DNA of 64,000 bases from Pseudomonas sp. Os17 (GCF_001547895.1 NZ_AP014627.1:1429501-1493500), one strand, 5' to 3'; shown: positions 1 to 9,156, counted from the stretch's first letter. Notes: a model not told the origin generated them from the sequence alone. Numbers and translations are program-made.

Positions 1-550
1 CGGGAATGGTCGCGGTAAAGGCCACCGTGGTGGAGTGCAGCATCAGGATCACTTCGTTGCTGTAGTAAGGCAGCGAGCGGCGCAGGGCCGAGGGCATGAT
101 CACGTAGGCATACAGCTTCCAGCCGCTCAGGCCGTAGGCCTTGGCCGCTTCGACTTCGCCGTGGGCCATGCTGCGAATGGCCCCGGCGAAAATCTCCGTG
201 GTGTAGGCGCAGGTATTCAGGGCGAAGGCGAGGATGGTGCAGTTCATCGCGTCACGAAAGAACGCATCCAGCAGCGGTTGCGCGCGGATCGCGGCGATGC
301 TGTAGATCCCGGTGTAGCAGATCAGCAGCTGGATATAGAGCGGCGTGCCGCGAAACAGGTAGGTGTAGAACTGCACTGGCCAGCGGATGTAGCGCTTGGG
401 CGAAACCCGGGCGATGGACAGCGGGATCGACACCAGGAAACCGATGCAGATCGACGCCGTGAGCAGCCACATGGTCATGGCCAGCCCGGTCATGTGGTAA
501 CCGTCGCTGTAGAGGAAGGGACGCCAGTATTCCTGCAGGAGTTCGATCAT
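1..550 (-). CDS. Basic amino acid ABC transporter permease, HisM type (partial, C-terminus off the left edge)
   Basis: This is an inner-membrane permease of a histidine/arginine/ornithine-type ABC importer; 183 codons are visible from the ATG at 550. The protein starts MIELLQEYWRPF and has several hydrophobic helices. It carries the EAA cytoplasmic loop that docks the ATPase (HGEVEAAKAYG, about residues 130-140). The ATG overlaps the TGA of the upstream permease by 4 bp (ATGA), so the two are probably translationally coupled. They would form a HisQ/HisM-like heterodimer. The ATPase gene is presumably beyond the edge. The symbol would be aotM if this is the arginine/ornithine system, but substrate cannot be settled from sequence alone. 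Confidence 0.9.
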   Translation of the reverse strand, partial: MIELLQEYWRPFLYSDGYHMTGLAMTMWLLTASICIGFLVSIPLSIARVSPKRYIRWPVQFYTYLFRGTPLYIQLLICYTGIYSIAAIRAQPLLDAFFRDAMNCTILAFALNTCAYTTEIFAGAIRSMAHGEVEAAKAYGLSGWKLYAYVIMPSALRRSLPYYSNEVILMLHSTTVAFTATIP

Positions 551-1275
551 CGCACGGCCTCCCGGGCGCCGGCGGCGTAACGCCGTTCAAGCTTGCGCAG
601 GACAAAGTTGGAGGCACTGGTGATCAGCAGATAGATCAGCGCCGCCAGGACCAGAAAGTAGAACAGCTGATAGGTGCTCTTGCCGGCGTCCTGGGCGGCC
701 TTGACCAGATCGGCCAGGCCGATGATCGATACCAGGGCCGTGGCCTTGAGCATCACCATCCAGTTGTTGCCGATGCCCGGCAGGGCGAAGCGCATCATCT
801 GCGGGAAGACCACGAAGCGAAAGCGCTGACCGCGTTTCAGGCCATAGGCAGTGGCCGCTTCCACCTGGCCCCGGGGCACGGCAAGGATCGCCCCGCGAAA
901 GGTTTCGGTGAAATAGGCGCCATAGATGAAGCCGAGGGTGATCACCCCGGCGCTGAAGGGGTTGATCTCGATGTATTCCCACTCCATGAAGTCGGTGAAG
1001 GAGGTCAGCCAGGTCTGCAGGCTGTAGAAAATCAGCAGCATCAGCACCAGGTCCGGCACGCCGCGGATCAGGGTGGTGTAGAGCTGGGCCGGAATCCGTA
1101 GCAAGGCCATGCTGGAGAGTTTGGCGCTGGCGCCGATCAGGCCGAGCAGGACGCTGACCAGAAGCGACAACACCGACAATTTGATGGTCATCCAGGTGCC
1201 TTCCAGCAGCAGGGGGCCGAAACCCTTCAGGCTGAATGCGGAAAGCCCCAGGTTTTTTAGAAGTTCTTCGAGCAT
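547..1275 (-). CDS. Basic amino acid ABC transporter permease, HisQ type
   Basis: This 242-residue inner-membrane permease pairs with the downstream HisM-type subunit. It has hydrophobic helices from about residue 23 onward and the EAA-loop signature (RGQVEAATAYGLKRGQ, near residue 135-150). Length is normal for HisQ/AotQ. It lies 56 bp downstream of the binding-protein gene, behind a hairpin that may lower its expression relative to that gene. The likely role is uptake of arginine, ornithine or lysine, inferred from the binding protein. Confidence 0.92.
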   Translation of the reverse strand: MLEELLKNLGLSAFSLKGFGPLLLEGTWMTIKLSVLSLLVSVLLGLIGASAKLSSMALLRIPAQLYTTLIRGVPDLVLMLLIFYSLQTWLTSFTDFMEWEYIEINPFSAGVITLGFIYGAYFTETFRGAILAVPRGQVEAATAYGLKRGQRFRFVVFPQMMRFALPGIGNNWMVMLKATALVSIIGLADLVKAAQDAGKSTYQLFYFLVLAALIYLLITSASNFVLRKLERRYAAGAREAVR

Positions 1276-1296
1276 CGATCAGTGACCCGTAGCGAT

Positions 1297-1325
1297 AAAA
1301 AAGGCGCCCATCGAGGATGGGCGCC
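1297..1325 (-). terminator. Intercistronic hairpin (attenuator) between binding protein and permeases
   Basis: Read on the minus strand, GGCGCCCATC and GATGGGCGCC form a perfect 10-bp stem with a 3-base loop, followed by a run of six T. It lies inside the operon, immediately after the binding-protein stop. It probably terminates most transcripts, so that the periplasmic protein is made in excess over the membrane subunits. Confidence 0.8.
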
Positions 1326-1331
1326 GACAGG

Positions 1332-2114
1332 TTATTTACCGCTGTAGAGGTTCAGGTCACCGAAGTGTTTTTTCTGGATGGTGGCGTAGGTGCCATCATC
1401 GTGTAACGCTTTGATACCTTTATCCAGGAGCGCTTTCAGCTCTTTGTTACCTTTCGAGATACCGACGGCGGTCTTGGCCGGCAGCAAGGGGTCTTCCACC
1501 GGCTTGCTGACTTCGTAGTCCGCGCCCTGTGGCGATTTGAGGAAGCCCAGCTCGGCTTGCAGCATGTCCTGAATCGAGGCGTCCAGGCGCCCGGAGGTCA
1601 GGTCGGCGTAGACCTGGTCCTGGTTCTGATAGGCCTGGGTCTTGACCCCGGCCTTGTCCAGCACGGCCTTGGCATAGGCTTCCTGAATGGTGCCCTGCTC
1701 GTAGCCGACGGTCTTGCCCTTGAGCGTGGCGGTGTCCGCGCTCAGGCCCGAGCCCTTCTTGAACACGAACGAGGTGGGGCCGGAGAACAGCTCGTTGGAG
1801 AAGTCGATGACTTTTTCACGGGCCGGGGTAACGGTCATGGAAGAGATCACACCGTCGAACTTATTGGCCTTGAGGCCGGGAATCATGCCGTCGAAGTCAC
1901 TTTCGACCCATTTGCACTTGACCTTCAGCTCGGCGCAGATGGCGTTGCCCAGGTCGATGTCGAAGCCCACCAGGCTGCCGTCGGCGGCCTTGGATTCGAA
2001 GGGGGCATAGGACGGGTCGACGCCAAAGCGCAGTTCCTTGTATTCCTTGGCCAGCGCGGAGCCGGCGGCCATGCAAAGAGCCAGTGCAGAAAGGGTCAGC
2101 AATGCTTTTTTCAT
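1332..2114 (-). CDS. Periplasmic lysine/arginine/ornithine-binding protein (AotJ/ArgT type)
   Basis: This 260-residue solute-binding protein has a Sec signal peptide (MKKALLTLSALALCMAAGSALA, about 1-22). The mature part begins KEYKELRFGVDPSYAPFE, typical of family 3 binding proteins (SBP_bac_3). The segments GFDIDLGNAICAEL and SSMTVTPAREKVIDFS match the amino-acid-contacting regions of LAO/HisJ proteins. It delivers basic amino acids to the two permeases encoded downstream. The gene heads the operon, with an AGGGA Shine-Dalgarno sequence about 8 bases before the ATG. The exact ligand (arginine/ornithine versus lysine or histidine) is inferred from family resemblance. Confidence 0.92.
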   Translation of the reverse strand: MKKALLTLSALALCMAAGSALAKEYKELRFGVDPSYAPFESKAADGSLVGFDIDLGNAICAELKVKCKWVESDFDGMIPGLKANKFDGVISSMTVTPAREKVIDFSNELFSGPTSFVFKKGSGLSADTATLKGKTVGYEQGTIQEAYAKAVLDKAGVKTQAYQNQDQVYADLTSGRLDASIQDMLQAELGFLKSPQGADYEVSKPVEDPLLPAKTAVGISKGNKELKALLDKGIKALHDDGTYATIQKKHFGDLNLYSGK

Positions 2115-2445
2115 TATTCAATCCCTAAGAACCAATATGAGCGCTTGTGGCGCATGAGTACTGTTACTGGAACGCATAAGACATATTGAAAGTAGCAATT
2201 TCCGAACCAGAGTCCCGAACAAGTGTTTTAAAACCGTTGGCAGGTGTCGGTGTAAGGGGCGGCGTGCGCTCAAGTGGGGCGTGTTTTGGGGCGGGCGCCA
2301 ATAAGGTGCAAGGTGCGCGGTTGATCGCGGGAGGCGCTGGCTTGGGCATCACGCTGGCGCGTCATGCCCTCGGCGGGGGCGGGCTGTTCGTTTTGGGGCA
2401 GGCCCGCTTGCACCGGATGGGCAAGCGGGTGGCTGGGCCAGGCGC
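2115..2445. other. Intergenic region upstream of the binding-protein gene
   Basis: These 331 bp lie between the start of the minus-strand binding-protein gene and the stop of quiP. They should hold the promoter of the amino acid transport operon in the AT-richer part (about 2115-2220). An inverted repeat, CCCGCTTGC (2403-2411) with GCAAGCGGG (2421-2429), sits just after the quiP stop and could help end its transcript, although no T-run follows. I see no convincing coding sequence. Confidence 0.5.
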
Positions 2446-4893
2446 TTACTTGCCCGGGACCAGGGTCAGACGGGTCTTGCCGTAGCTGCGTTCAAAGTTT
2501 TGCGGTTGCATCGGGAAGCTCAGGTACTGGGCCTTGAGCCAGCCGTCGATGCCATTGGCGTAGTTCGGGCTCACCGGGTTGCTGGATTGGCCACTGCTGT
2601 TGAGGCCCATCAACGGCTCGCTCAGCGCGAAGTCGACGACGAAACGCAGGGCCGGGGTCGTGGTGATGGCAAAGTCCTGTCCCCAGCGATAGCCGGCGCT
2701 GTTGACGGTGTTCTGGTCGCCACCGGCCTGCAAGGGACCGCGTATCGCCTGGCCACTGTTGTTGGTCCAACGGTAGCTGTGCAACTTGCCCCACTGCCAG
2801 GCCTTGCGGTCCGTGCCCAGCAGTTGCTCGCCTGAACTGATGGCCGCCGCCAGGCTGCGGGCGATAATGGCTGGCTTGTCCTCTTTTTGCCCGTTCCGCG
2901 CGTCGCCCCAGAACGGGCTGTCTTCGCGGCTCAGAAGATGGTCGGCCTGGGCCGAATAGGACAGGCCCGCATTGGCAACGAACGCCTGCCAGGCAACGCC
3001 GGGCTCCGGACCGAGCTGTTTGAGGAAGGTCTGCTTGGCGCTTTCCTGGAGGAACAGTTCGTAGAGCGCGGCGTCGGCAGAGCCGGCAGTGAGCTTGCCG
3101 TCGAACGCCATCAGCCGGCTGTAGGCTTCCCGGGCCTTGGCGCGGTCTGCCTCGGGCAGGGTGTCAATGGCGTTTTTCAGCGGCTGGGCCATGCCCGGCG
3201 CCTCGAACATCTTTTTCAACTTGGCCGCGAACAGGGTGGTCTGGTCGTACTGCAGGGCAATCAGGCTGCGGTTGTCCTGCTTGCCGCCAGACAGCAATTG
3301 CCCGATGCGCTCGGCCCGCTCCGGCGCCTCCCAGGAGTTGGACAACTGCATGCCGTAACCGCGGGAGATGACCCGCTGATTGGCGGTGGCGATCCAGCCT
3401 TGGGGCGGGTCCTGGTCATAAGGGTGGAGCATCGGATCGGCATAGCCATCCCAGTCATAGCGTCCGTCCCAGCCGGGAGACGGCAGCAGGCCTTCGCCTT
3501 CGCGGCGGTTGGGGAAGCGTCCGGTGACCTGCCAGCCGATGTTGCTGGCATCGGCATAGACCATATTCAGGGCAATAGCGCGAATCTCGCGGCTGGCGTC
3601 GGAGGCTTTCTCCACATTCTGTGCCCGTGACAGATCGAAGAACGCATCCAGGCTCTTGTCGTCCTTGAGCTCCGGCATTTGCAGCGCCACGCCGTAGCCA
3701 CTGTCCAGGGCATTGTTGGCGTTGATCCCCAGGGCGCTGTTGAGCAGCGGACCGTGGCGGGTTTCGTACACGGCTTCGCGAATCGGCCGCTGGCCTTTGA
3801 CGAAGTAGGTCTCGTTGCGAACGATGACCGGCTGCCATTTTCCGTTGTTCTGGTAGTACAGGGCATTGCCCTGGCGCTTGAGTTTTTCCAGGAACAGGTC
3901 CTGGTTGTCGCCCATCGCCGAGCTCATGCTCCAGGCCAGCTTGCCGTTGAACCCTTGCAGAATGGCCGGTAAACCGGCGATCGAGGCCCCGGCCGCCTGA
4001 TATTTCGGTGCGCGGATCTGTACGTAGTACCAGGCACCGATCTGGCTGTCGCTGGCTAGCAGGCTGCGACCGCTGCGAGCGCGCTGCGGGGCGACGGCCA
4101 GGTTGCTGGCGGCGGTGACGCCCAGTGAGTTGAGGGTCGACATCTGCTTGGCGGCCAGGCTGAGCTCGCTCAAACCCGGCACATACAATGCCAGCCCCTT
4201 GAGCTTGTCGGCCTCGGCCATGGGCAGCGGCTCATCGGGGTAGCTCGGGGTCAGCCAGGGCAGTTTGTCGCTGCCGACCCTTTGCGCCAGTACCAGGCTG
4301 TTGATCTCTTCCAGCAGATTGGCCGACTGGCCGAAATTCAGCAGGCAGAAGATCAGTGCCGAGTCTTCGGCCTTCCAGTATTCAGGAATGTAGCCACGGG
4401 CGGCGAGGTCTGGCGGCAGCTTGTCGCGGTAGCGGAACAGGTAGGCGTTGACCCCCCGGGCGTAGACCTCGAAGAAGCGCTTGATCCGTGGCGATGAGGC
4501 CTTGTACAGCTCGTCGGCGCTTTTCTTCAGGTTTACCGCGCGCATCAGGCGGTCGACATCCAGCGCCTCGGCGCCGGACATCTCTGCCAGGCGGCCCTGG
4601 GCCAGCAGGCGCAGGGTGACCATTTCGCCGATGCGGTCGCTGGCATGCACGTAGCCCAGGGTGAACAGCGCGTCATGGAAACTATTGCTTTCGATCAGCG
4701 GCACGCCCACGGCGTTGCGGCGCACGGAGACGTTCTGGGCCAGGCCCTTGAGGGGCTGCACGCCAGAGGTCGGGGGCAGGCTGTTCTGCGAGTTCCAGGA
4801 TTGGCAACCGGCCAGGCTCAGGGCACCGGCCACAGCCGCGGCAACGCCGAGCCGGGGAAGAAAATGTGAAAGGGCTGGCGAGGCCATGGTCAA
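2446..4893 (-). CDS. quiP: Acyl-homoserine lactone acylase QuiP-like (penicillin acylase family lipoprotein)
   Basis: This 815-residue Ntn-hydrolase precursor would hydrolyse the amide bond of N-acyl-homoserine lactones (quorum quenching). It starts with a lipoprotein signal ending SLAGC (Cys30). Members self-cleave in front of a nucleophilic Ser/Thr/Cys. Here the candidate is Ser263 in AASNLAVAP, followed by SGRSLLASD, and the C-terminal half carries the [13 protein letters not shown] and SSGQS segments of the family. The aromatic residue usually found after SN is Leu, and the expected (N/S)DPHL-like motif reads SDSQIG, so the substrate pocket may differ or activity may be reduced. It is a single gene with no operon partner. 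A second in-frame ATG lies two codons downstream. Confidence 0.8.
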   Translation of the reverse strand: MTMASPALSHFLPRLGVAAAVAGALSLAGCQSWNSQNSLPPTSGVQPLKGLAQNVSVRRNAVGVPLIESNSFHDALFTLGYVHASDRIGEMVTLRLLAQGRLAEMSGAEALDVDRLMRAVNLKKSADELYKASSPRIKRFFEVYARGVNAYLFRYRDKLPPDLAARGYIPEYWKAEDSALIFCLLNFGQSANLLEEINSLVLAQRVGSDKLPWLTPSYPDEPLPMAEADKLKGLALYVPGLSELSLAAKQMSTLNSLGVTAASNLAVAPQRARSGRSLLASDSQIGAWYYVQIRAPKYQAAGASIAGLPAILQGFNGKLAWSMSSAMGDNQDLFLEKLKRQGNALYYQNNGKWQPVIVRNETYFVKGQRPIREAVYETRHGPLLNSALGINANNALDSGYGVALQMPELKDDKSLDAFFDLSRAQNVEKASDASREIRAIALNMVYADASNIGWQVTGRFPNRREGEGLLPSPGWDGRYDWDGYADPMLHPYDQDPPQGWIATANQRVISRGYGMQLSNSWEAPERAERIGQLLSGGKQDNRSLIALQYDQTTLFAAKLKKMFEAPGMAQPLKNAIDTLPEADRAKAREAYSRLMAFDGKLTAGSADAALYELFLQESAKQTFLKQLGPEPGVAWQAFVANAGLSYSAQADHLLSREDSPFWGDARNGQKEDKPAIIARSLAAAISSGEQLLGTDRKAWQWGKLHSYRWTNNSGQAIRGPLQAGGDQNTVNSAGYRWGQDFAITTTPALRFVVDFALSEPLMGLNSSGQSSNPVSPNYANGIDGWLKAQYLSFPMQPQNFERSYGKTRLTLVPGK

Positions 4894-5029
4894 GCTCCTG
4901 CGGGGGGTAACGTCGATAAAGGCGCTACGTTAGTGAGCAGGCGAGTGCCGCGCAAGCGGGGGCGGGAGGTATTTCTTGAAGGCGCAGCAAATAGCCATCG
5001 CCGGCCCTTCGGCCGCGGCCAAAGCACAC

Positions 5030-5110
5030 AGGAGCCGGCTAGTGGGCGAACAGGTCCTGGCGCCTGGCCTTGGAGCTTGCGGACGCCTTCGCTGGCAAGT
5101 CGGCTCCCGC
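5030..5110. repeat. REP/REPIN-like extragenic palindromes
   Basis: Degenerate pair of pseudomonad REP units in inverted orientation (GGAGCCGGCTAGTGGGCGAA and the reverse form TTCGCTGGCAAGTCGGCTCC) between the GST and quiP genes. The same core recurs at 22551, 25167 and 35457. Confidence 0.75.
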
Positions 5111-5120
5111 AAGGCGAGGT

Positions 5121-5762
5121 TCAGATGGCGGGATTGACCTGCTCGACCAGGGCATAGGCCCGTTCAGTGGCCGGTCGGGCCTGGATGCTGTTGAACCAGC
5201 GATGCAGGTGCGGGAAGTCCTCGAGTTTCTGGCTCTGCTTCTTGTACGAAGCGATCCAGGGGTAGATCGCCATGTCGGCAATGCTGTAGGTGCTGCCCGC
5301 GACGAACGCGCGGTCCGCCAGGCGTCGGTCCAGCACGCCGTACAGGCGCGCAGTCTCATCCACGTAGCGCTTGATGGCGTAGGGGACTTTTTCCGGGGCG
5401 GCGTGGCTGAAATGATGATTCTGCCCGGCCATCGGTCCCAGCCCGCCCATCTGCCAGAACAGCCATTGCAGGGTTTCCTGGCGCCCGCGCAGATCCTGGG
5501 GCAGGAACTGGCCGGTCTTTTCCGCAAGGTAGAGGAGGATCGCGCCTGACTCGAACAGCGACAGCGGCTGGCCGCCATCGGCAGGTTGCGGATCGACGAT
5601 GGCCGGAATGCGGTTGTTCGGGGCGATCTTCAGGAACTCGGGCTTGAACTGTTCACCCAGGCCGATGTTCACCGGGTGCAGGGTGTAGGGCAGGCCGGCC
5701 TCTTCGAGGAACAGGGTGATCTTGTGGCCGTTGGGGGTGGTCCAGTAATACAGGTCGATCAT
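5121..5762 (-). CDS. Glutathione S-transferase, YfcG/Nu-class-like disulfide-bond oxidoreductase
   Basis: This 213-residue cytosolic GST has a thioredoxin-fold N-terminal domain (MIDLYYWTTPNGHKITLFLEE) and an all-helical C-terminal domain. NNRIPAIVD carries the cis-proline loop and LFESGAILLYLAE the gamma-glutamyl-binding ES pair. The TTPNGHK segment resembles E. coli YfcG/YghU, which reduce disulfides using two glutathiones. An ATG four codons upstream exists, but the GGAG at 5-8 bases before the internal ATG at 5762 favours this start. Downstream of it lies a REP element, and quiP follows. Confidence 0.88.
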   Translation of the reverse strand: MIDLYYWTTPNGHKITLFLEEAGLPYTLHPVNIGLGEQFKPEFLKIAPNNRIPAIVDPQPADGGQPLSLFESGAILLYLAEKTGQFLPQDLRGRQETLQWLFWQMGGLGPMAGQNHHFSHAAPEKVPYAIKRYVDETARLYGVLDRRLADRAFVAGSTYSIADMAIYPWIASYKKQSQKLEDFPHLHRWFNSIQARPATERAYALVEQVNPAI

Positions 5763-5903
5763 GCAGTGCTCCAATTGGAATGTATCCGTACGTTATGGAC
5801 AGCCAATGCCGGCATGAGGTCGTCCTGTTTGCCCTCGATGGCTTGCCTGAATAGGCATGTGATGCTCAAGTGCATCGAATTCAATGACCGCAGCGGAGAA
5901 AAT

Positions 5904-6479
5904 ATGCCCCTTTCGGCCAGCACCGCACTGATGCTCATCGACCAGCAGCAAGGCATCCTCGAGCCCCGGCTCGGGCCGCGCAACAACCCCGAGGCGGAGG
6001 CACGCATGCTTGAGCTGCTGGCTCACTGGCGGGCCCGCGCTTGGCCGGTGATTCATGTGCAGCACCTGTCGCGCTCCCGGGACTCGGTGTTCTGGCCCGG
6101 GCAATCCGGGGTGGAATTTCAGCCGCGCTTTCGTCCCCAGGACGGCGAGTGGCTGATTCGCAAGCAGGTGCCGGATGCGTTTTGTGCCAACCCGCTGGAA
6201 GCGGATTTACGCCGGGAAGGGATTACGGGGCTGGTGATGGTCGGTGTCGCCACCAACAACTCGGTGGAGTCGACGGCGCGCACTGCAGGCAACCTGGGTT
6301 TTGCGGTATGGGTGGTGGCCGATGCCTGCTACACCTTCGACAAGCCCGACTTTGCCGGTCGGGCCCGTACTGCCGAGGAGGTGCATGCCATGTCGCTGGC
6401 CAATCTGCAGGGCGAGTACGCCACGGTCCTGAGCCAGGAGCAGCTCCTGGCCGGGGAGGCCGGGCAGTGTTGCCGCTGA
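5904..6479 (+). CDS. Isochorismatase-family protein with the catalytic cysteine replaced
   Basis: This 191-residue protein has the cysteine-hydrolase/isochorismatase fold. It keeps Asp13 (LMLIDQQ) and Lys87 (LIRKQVPDAF) of the Asp-Lys-Cys triad. At the nucleophile position the sequence is GVATNNSVESTAR, with Ser120 instead of Cys. E. coli YecD-type and EntB-type members also lack the cysteine, so it may act as an isochorismatase-like hydratase or a non-catalytic protein rather than an amidase. The ATG at 5904 follows a GGAG at a good distance. The longer open frame upstream has no such signal. It is divergent from the GST gene. Confidence 0.8.
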   Translation: MPLSASTALMLIDQQQGILEPRLGPRNNPEAEARMLELLAHWRARAWPVIHVQHLSRSRDSVFWPGQSGVEFQPRFRPQDGEWLIRKQVPDAFCANPLEADLRREGITGLVMVGVATNNSVESTARTAGNLGFAVWVVADACYTFDKPDFAGRARTAEEVHAMSLANLQGEYATVLSQEQLLAGEAGQCCR

Positions 6480-6515
6480 CGGCGTAGCGCCCTGGCAGCC
6501 CGGCCTGCGCTCAGA

Positions 6516-6716
6516 TCAAGCGCCGTGGCACTTCTTGAACTTCTTGCTGCTGCCGCAAGGGCAAGGATCGTTGCGGCCGACGTCTTTCAGCGCGTTGCGG
6601 ACCGGCTCCTGGTGCGCGTGGTTGCAGTGCGGGCCGTGAACATGGCCATGGTCGTGATCGTGATGGTCATGATCGTGGTTGCAGTCAGGGCCATGGACAT
6701 GAGGTTGCTGGGTCAT
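6516..6716 (-). CDS. Small His-rich SEC-C motif protein
   Basis: This 66-residue protein has a histidine/aspartate-rich N-terminal half (repeated HD/HG pairs and two CNH units) and a C-terminal SEC-C zinc-binding motif ([12 protein letters not shown]). SEC-C modules also occur in SecA and YchJ, where they bind zinc. The His-rich half could bind further metal ions, which is inference only. A GGAG precedes the start. It lies 7 bp downstream of the LEA lipoprotein gene and is likely co-transcribed with it. Confidence 0.8.
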   Translation of the reverse strand: MTQQPHVHGPDCNHDHDHHDHDHGHVHGPHCNHAHQEPVRNALKDVGRNDPCPCGSSKKFKKCHGA

Positions 6717-6722
6717 TGCGGG

Positions 6723-7208
6723 TTACTCCGGAATAAAATCGCCGGGAATTATCACGCCATTGCGCTTCAGGTGCACGTCCTTGCCGATGAATAATCCGAT
6801 TTCCAGTTCGCCTTCCAGGCGATAGGGAATGGGGTGTTCAGGCTTGCGCAGCAGTTTCACCACGTCGCGGATCTGCGGCCAGAGGTTGGTGCGCACCGGC
6901 ACCTTGAACAAGCGGCTGCTGTGGGGCGAGACGGTGAACCAGTGTTCGTGCTCGCCCTCGCTGAGCAGGAAGCGCTGCAGATAGACCCGGTAGGTCAGGC
7001 GGCGCACGGTCAGGTCGCTGTCGTTGGGATTGTCCACCCGCAGGTGCAGGGTGAAGCGCTGTTCCAGCAGATTGGCCTTGACCACCTCGACTTTCACCAG
7101 ATGCACCGCGGGGTCCAGTTCCTCCTCGGTGAACCAGGACACGCACCCCGACAGGCTCAGCAGTCCGAGCAGGCAGAGGGTTCGCAGGATGCGCAGTTCA
7201 CCGATCAT
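6723..7208 (-). CDS. LEA type 2 (WHy-domain) lipoprotein
   Basis: This 161-residue predicted lipoprotein has a signal peptide ending SLSGC (Cys22) and a LEA14/WHy-type beta-sandwich. The segment TLHLRVDNPNDSDLTVRRL is the usual family signature. Related proteins are linked to desiccation or stress tolerance, but the bacterial role is poorly known. The ATG at 7208 has an AAGGGAG Shine-Dalgarno sequence and gives a proper signal peptide; an upstream in-frame start would spoil it. It lies between two SEC-C genes on the same strand. Confidence 0.82.
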   Translation of the reverse strand: MIGELRILRTLCLLGLLSLSGCVSWFTEEELDPAVHLVKVEVVKANLLEQRFTLHLRVDNPNDSDLTVRRLTYRVYLQRFLLSEGEHEHWFTVSPHSSRLFKVPVRTNLWPQIRDVVKLLRKPEHPIPYRLEGELEIGLFIGKDVHLKRNGVIIPGDFIPE

Positions 7209-7263
7209 TACAAGACTCCCTTTGAATTCCCCGGGCCCGTCCTGGGCCTGGGGCATTCCCGGT

Positions 7264-7740
7264 TCAGCGGGTGAAGTAGCTGGCGCAGCACTTCTTGAAT
7301 TTTTGCCCGCTGCCGCAAGGGCAGGCGTCGTTGCGCCCGGCGTTCAGCGGCACCGTCGGATCGATGAAATACCAGCGTCCCTGGTTCTGCACGAAGGATG
7401 ACCGCTCACGGTGGCTGTGCTCGCCCTGGCTGTCGTGCCAGCGCGCGGTGAAGGTGACGAAGGCATGCTCCGGCTGGCCACCGAAGACCTCCGAGCTCTC
7501 CACTTGCAGCCCCAGCCAGGTGCTTTGCGCACTCCATTCGCTGATGGACTGGCGATCCAGGCCGGCCTGCTGCACCGGCAGGGTCGTGGCCAGCAGGTAA
7601 TCCACCTGGCCCAGCACATAGGCGCTGTAGCGCGAACGCATCAGGGCCTCGGCGCAGGGCGCGGGATGGCCGGCATGGTAATGGCCGCAGCAGGCATCCA
7701 GCAGGTTGCCGCTGCCGCAGGGACAAATCGAGGCGCTCAT
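7264..7740 (-). CDS. YchJ family protein with N- and C-terminal SEC-C motifs
   Basis: This 158-residue UPF0225/YchJ protein starts at an ATG preceded by GGTGG. The N-terminus [14 protein letters not shown] and the C-terminus [13 protein letters not shown] are both SEC-C zinc motifs. The NTF2-like YchJ domain lies between them ([20 protein letters not shown]). The biochemical function is unknown. Its ATG lies 4 bp downstream of the stop of the DUF6231-like gene, so the two probably share a transcript. Confidence 0.9.
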   Translation of the reverse strand: MSASICPCGSGNLLDACCGHYHAGHPAPCAEALMRSRYSAYVLGQVDYLLATTLPVQQAGLDRQSISEWSAQSTWLGLQVESSEVFGGQPEHAFVTFTARWHDSQGEHSHRERSSFVQNQGRWYFIDPTVPLNAGRNDACPCGSGQKFKKCCASYFTR

Positions 7741-7744
7741 CGTG

Positions 7745-8242
7745 TTACCACCAATACTTTCCAAAGTTCTCCGGGTTCGCCCAGAAGCGTGAATTGAGCC
7801 AGTCGGGCACCTGTTTGTATTCAAGCAGATCATAGGTAAACAGGGTCAGTACCTGCTGTTCCCGCTGGAAGCGTTCGCTGGCCTGCAGGGCCAGGGAGAA
7901 AAAATCGGTTTCCTGCCAGCCGCAGGCGGACAGGTCGGCCAGTACCGCAATCCGACTGGCATTGAGGTTGCGGATGCCCCCCAGCAGGTTCAGGCCGTCG
8001 CGCTTGGGCAAATGCTCCAGGCAGTCCACCGCCAGGGCCAGGTCGAAACGCCGGGCCGCCAGTTCCGCGGGCAAGGGGCCGGGCGCTGCCTGGGCGACCT
8101 GAGTGCCGGGGTGGGCTTCCTTGAAGGCCGTCAGGGCCGGGAAGTCGCTGGCGCCGATCAGCAGCAGCTGTTGCGGTGCATAGCGATCCAGCAGGGCCGC
8201 CAGGGCCTGCTGGGGTGTACGAGTAGAAATGCCGGCGCTCAT
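7745..8242 (-). CDS. DUF6231-like protein with methyltransferase-type Rossmann features
   Basis: This 165-residue protein is conserved in Pseudomonas without an assigned function. LLLIGASDF near residue 27 and [18 protein letters not shown] near residue 65-82 resemble motifs I and IV of class I methyltransferases, but the SAM-binding glycine loop is short, so activity is uncertain. The C-terminus is aromatic ([12 protein letters not shown]). A GAGGAG precedes the ATG. It is first in a run of four minus-strand genes leading through ychJ and the LEA lipoprotein to the small SEC-C gene. Confidence 0.78.
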   Translation of the reverse strand: MSAGISTRTPQQALAALLDRYAPQQLLLIGASDFPALTAFKEAHPGTQVAQAAPGPLPAELAARRFDLALAVDCLEHLPKRDGLNLLGGIRNLNASRIAVLADLSACGWQETDFFSLALQASERFQREQQVLTLFTYDLLEYKQVPDWLNSRFWANPENFGKYWW

Positions 8243-8432
8243 CTTAGCTCCTCGATCAGAACGCCCAAGACTAGCGTGCCGCCACCTTCGGGCCTAGAGC
8301 GGTTCACCACTTATTGCGCGAGGTTCCCGTGTTTACGGGGTGAAAACGGCGCTGGCCTACTGCTGGCGCAGATCAATGCCGGGGTCTTTACTCCGTGAAT
8401 CGGCCTTGAGCCGATCCCTCAGGAGAAATCAG

Positions 8433-9122
8433 ATGAGCATCATTCGGACGGCAGTACCCTTGGTTCTGTTAACCAGTGTGTTGACTGGTTGTGCAGGTTT
8501 GCAGAAAACCGACTGGCCGATCTGCGCCGCGGTGGGCGGTGTCACGGGCGCGGCGCTGGGCGCCACCGAAAGCTCCTCGTGGGCGGGCGGTGGCGCATTG
8601 CTGGTCGGTGGCCTGGCCGGCGCCTATTGCTGGGTAAAAGGTGATGGCGACGAGGACGGCGATGGTGTGCCGGACAGCCGTGACAAGTGCCCACATACCC
8701 CAAGGGGCGTGAAGGTCGATGCCAACGGCTGCCCACCACCGCCACCCGTGGTGGAAGAGGTGGTAGTGGTCAAGGAAGAAACCATCGTCATTCGCGATGT
8801 GTACTTCCATTTCGACTCGGCCAAGCTGACCGAAGCCGACAAGTCCAAGCTCAACACCATCGTCACCCGCCTGAAACAGGAGGCGCCGAGCGCGCAACTG
8901 CGAGTGACCGGCCACACCGACAGCGTCGGCAGCGACGCCTACAACCAGAAACTCTCGGACAAGCGTGCCCACTCGGTGGTGGAGTACCTGATCAGCAACG
9001 GCATTCCACGCAACAGCTTCGTCTCGGTGACCGGCGCGGGTGAAAGCAAGCCGGTGGCGGACAACAAGACCGCCGAAGGCCGAGCCATGAACCGTCGCAC
9101 GGAGATTCAGATCAACCGCTGA
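8433..9122 (+). CDS. OmpA family lipoprotein with thrombospondin type 3 calcium repeat
   Basis: This 229-residue outer-membrane lipoprotein has a signal ending LTGC (Cys20), a glycine-rich hydrophobic segment (about 29-70), and a DGDEDGDGVPDSRDKCP calcium-binding repeat. A proline hinge leads into a C-terminal OmpA peptidoglycan-binding domain (VYFHFDSAKL, TGHTDSVGSDAYNQKLSDKRA, NRRTEIQI). It should tether the outer membrane to peptidoglycan. The ATG at 8433 follows AGGAG. A hairpin follows the stop. Confidence 0.92.
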   Translation: MSIIRTAVPLVLLTSVLTGCAGLQKTDWPICAAVGGVTGAALGATESSSWAGGGALLVGGLAGAYCWVKGDGDEDGDGVPDSRDKCPHTPRGVKVDANGCPPPPPVVEEVVVVKEETIVIRDVYFHFDSAKLTEADKSKLNTIVTRLKQEAPSAQLRVTGHTDSVGSDAYNQKLSDKRAHSVVEYLISNGIPRNSFVSVTGAGESKPVADNKTAEGRAMNRRTEIQINR

Positions 9123-9130
9123 AACCTAGA

Positions 9131-9156
9131 CCTGCGCGGCGTGACTGCCGCGCAGG
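9131..9156 (+). terminator. Hairpin after the OmpA gene
   Basis: CCTGCGCGGC and GCCGCGCAGG form a perfect 10-bp stem with a 6-base loop, 8 bp after the stop codon. The following bases are only weakly T-rich (GTCGTTTCGG), so termination efficiency is uncertain. Confidence 0.5.
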
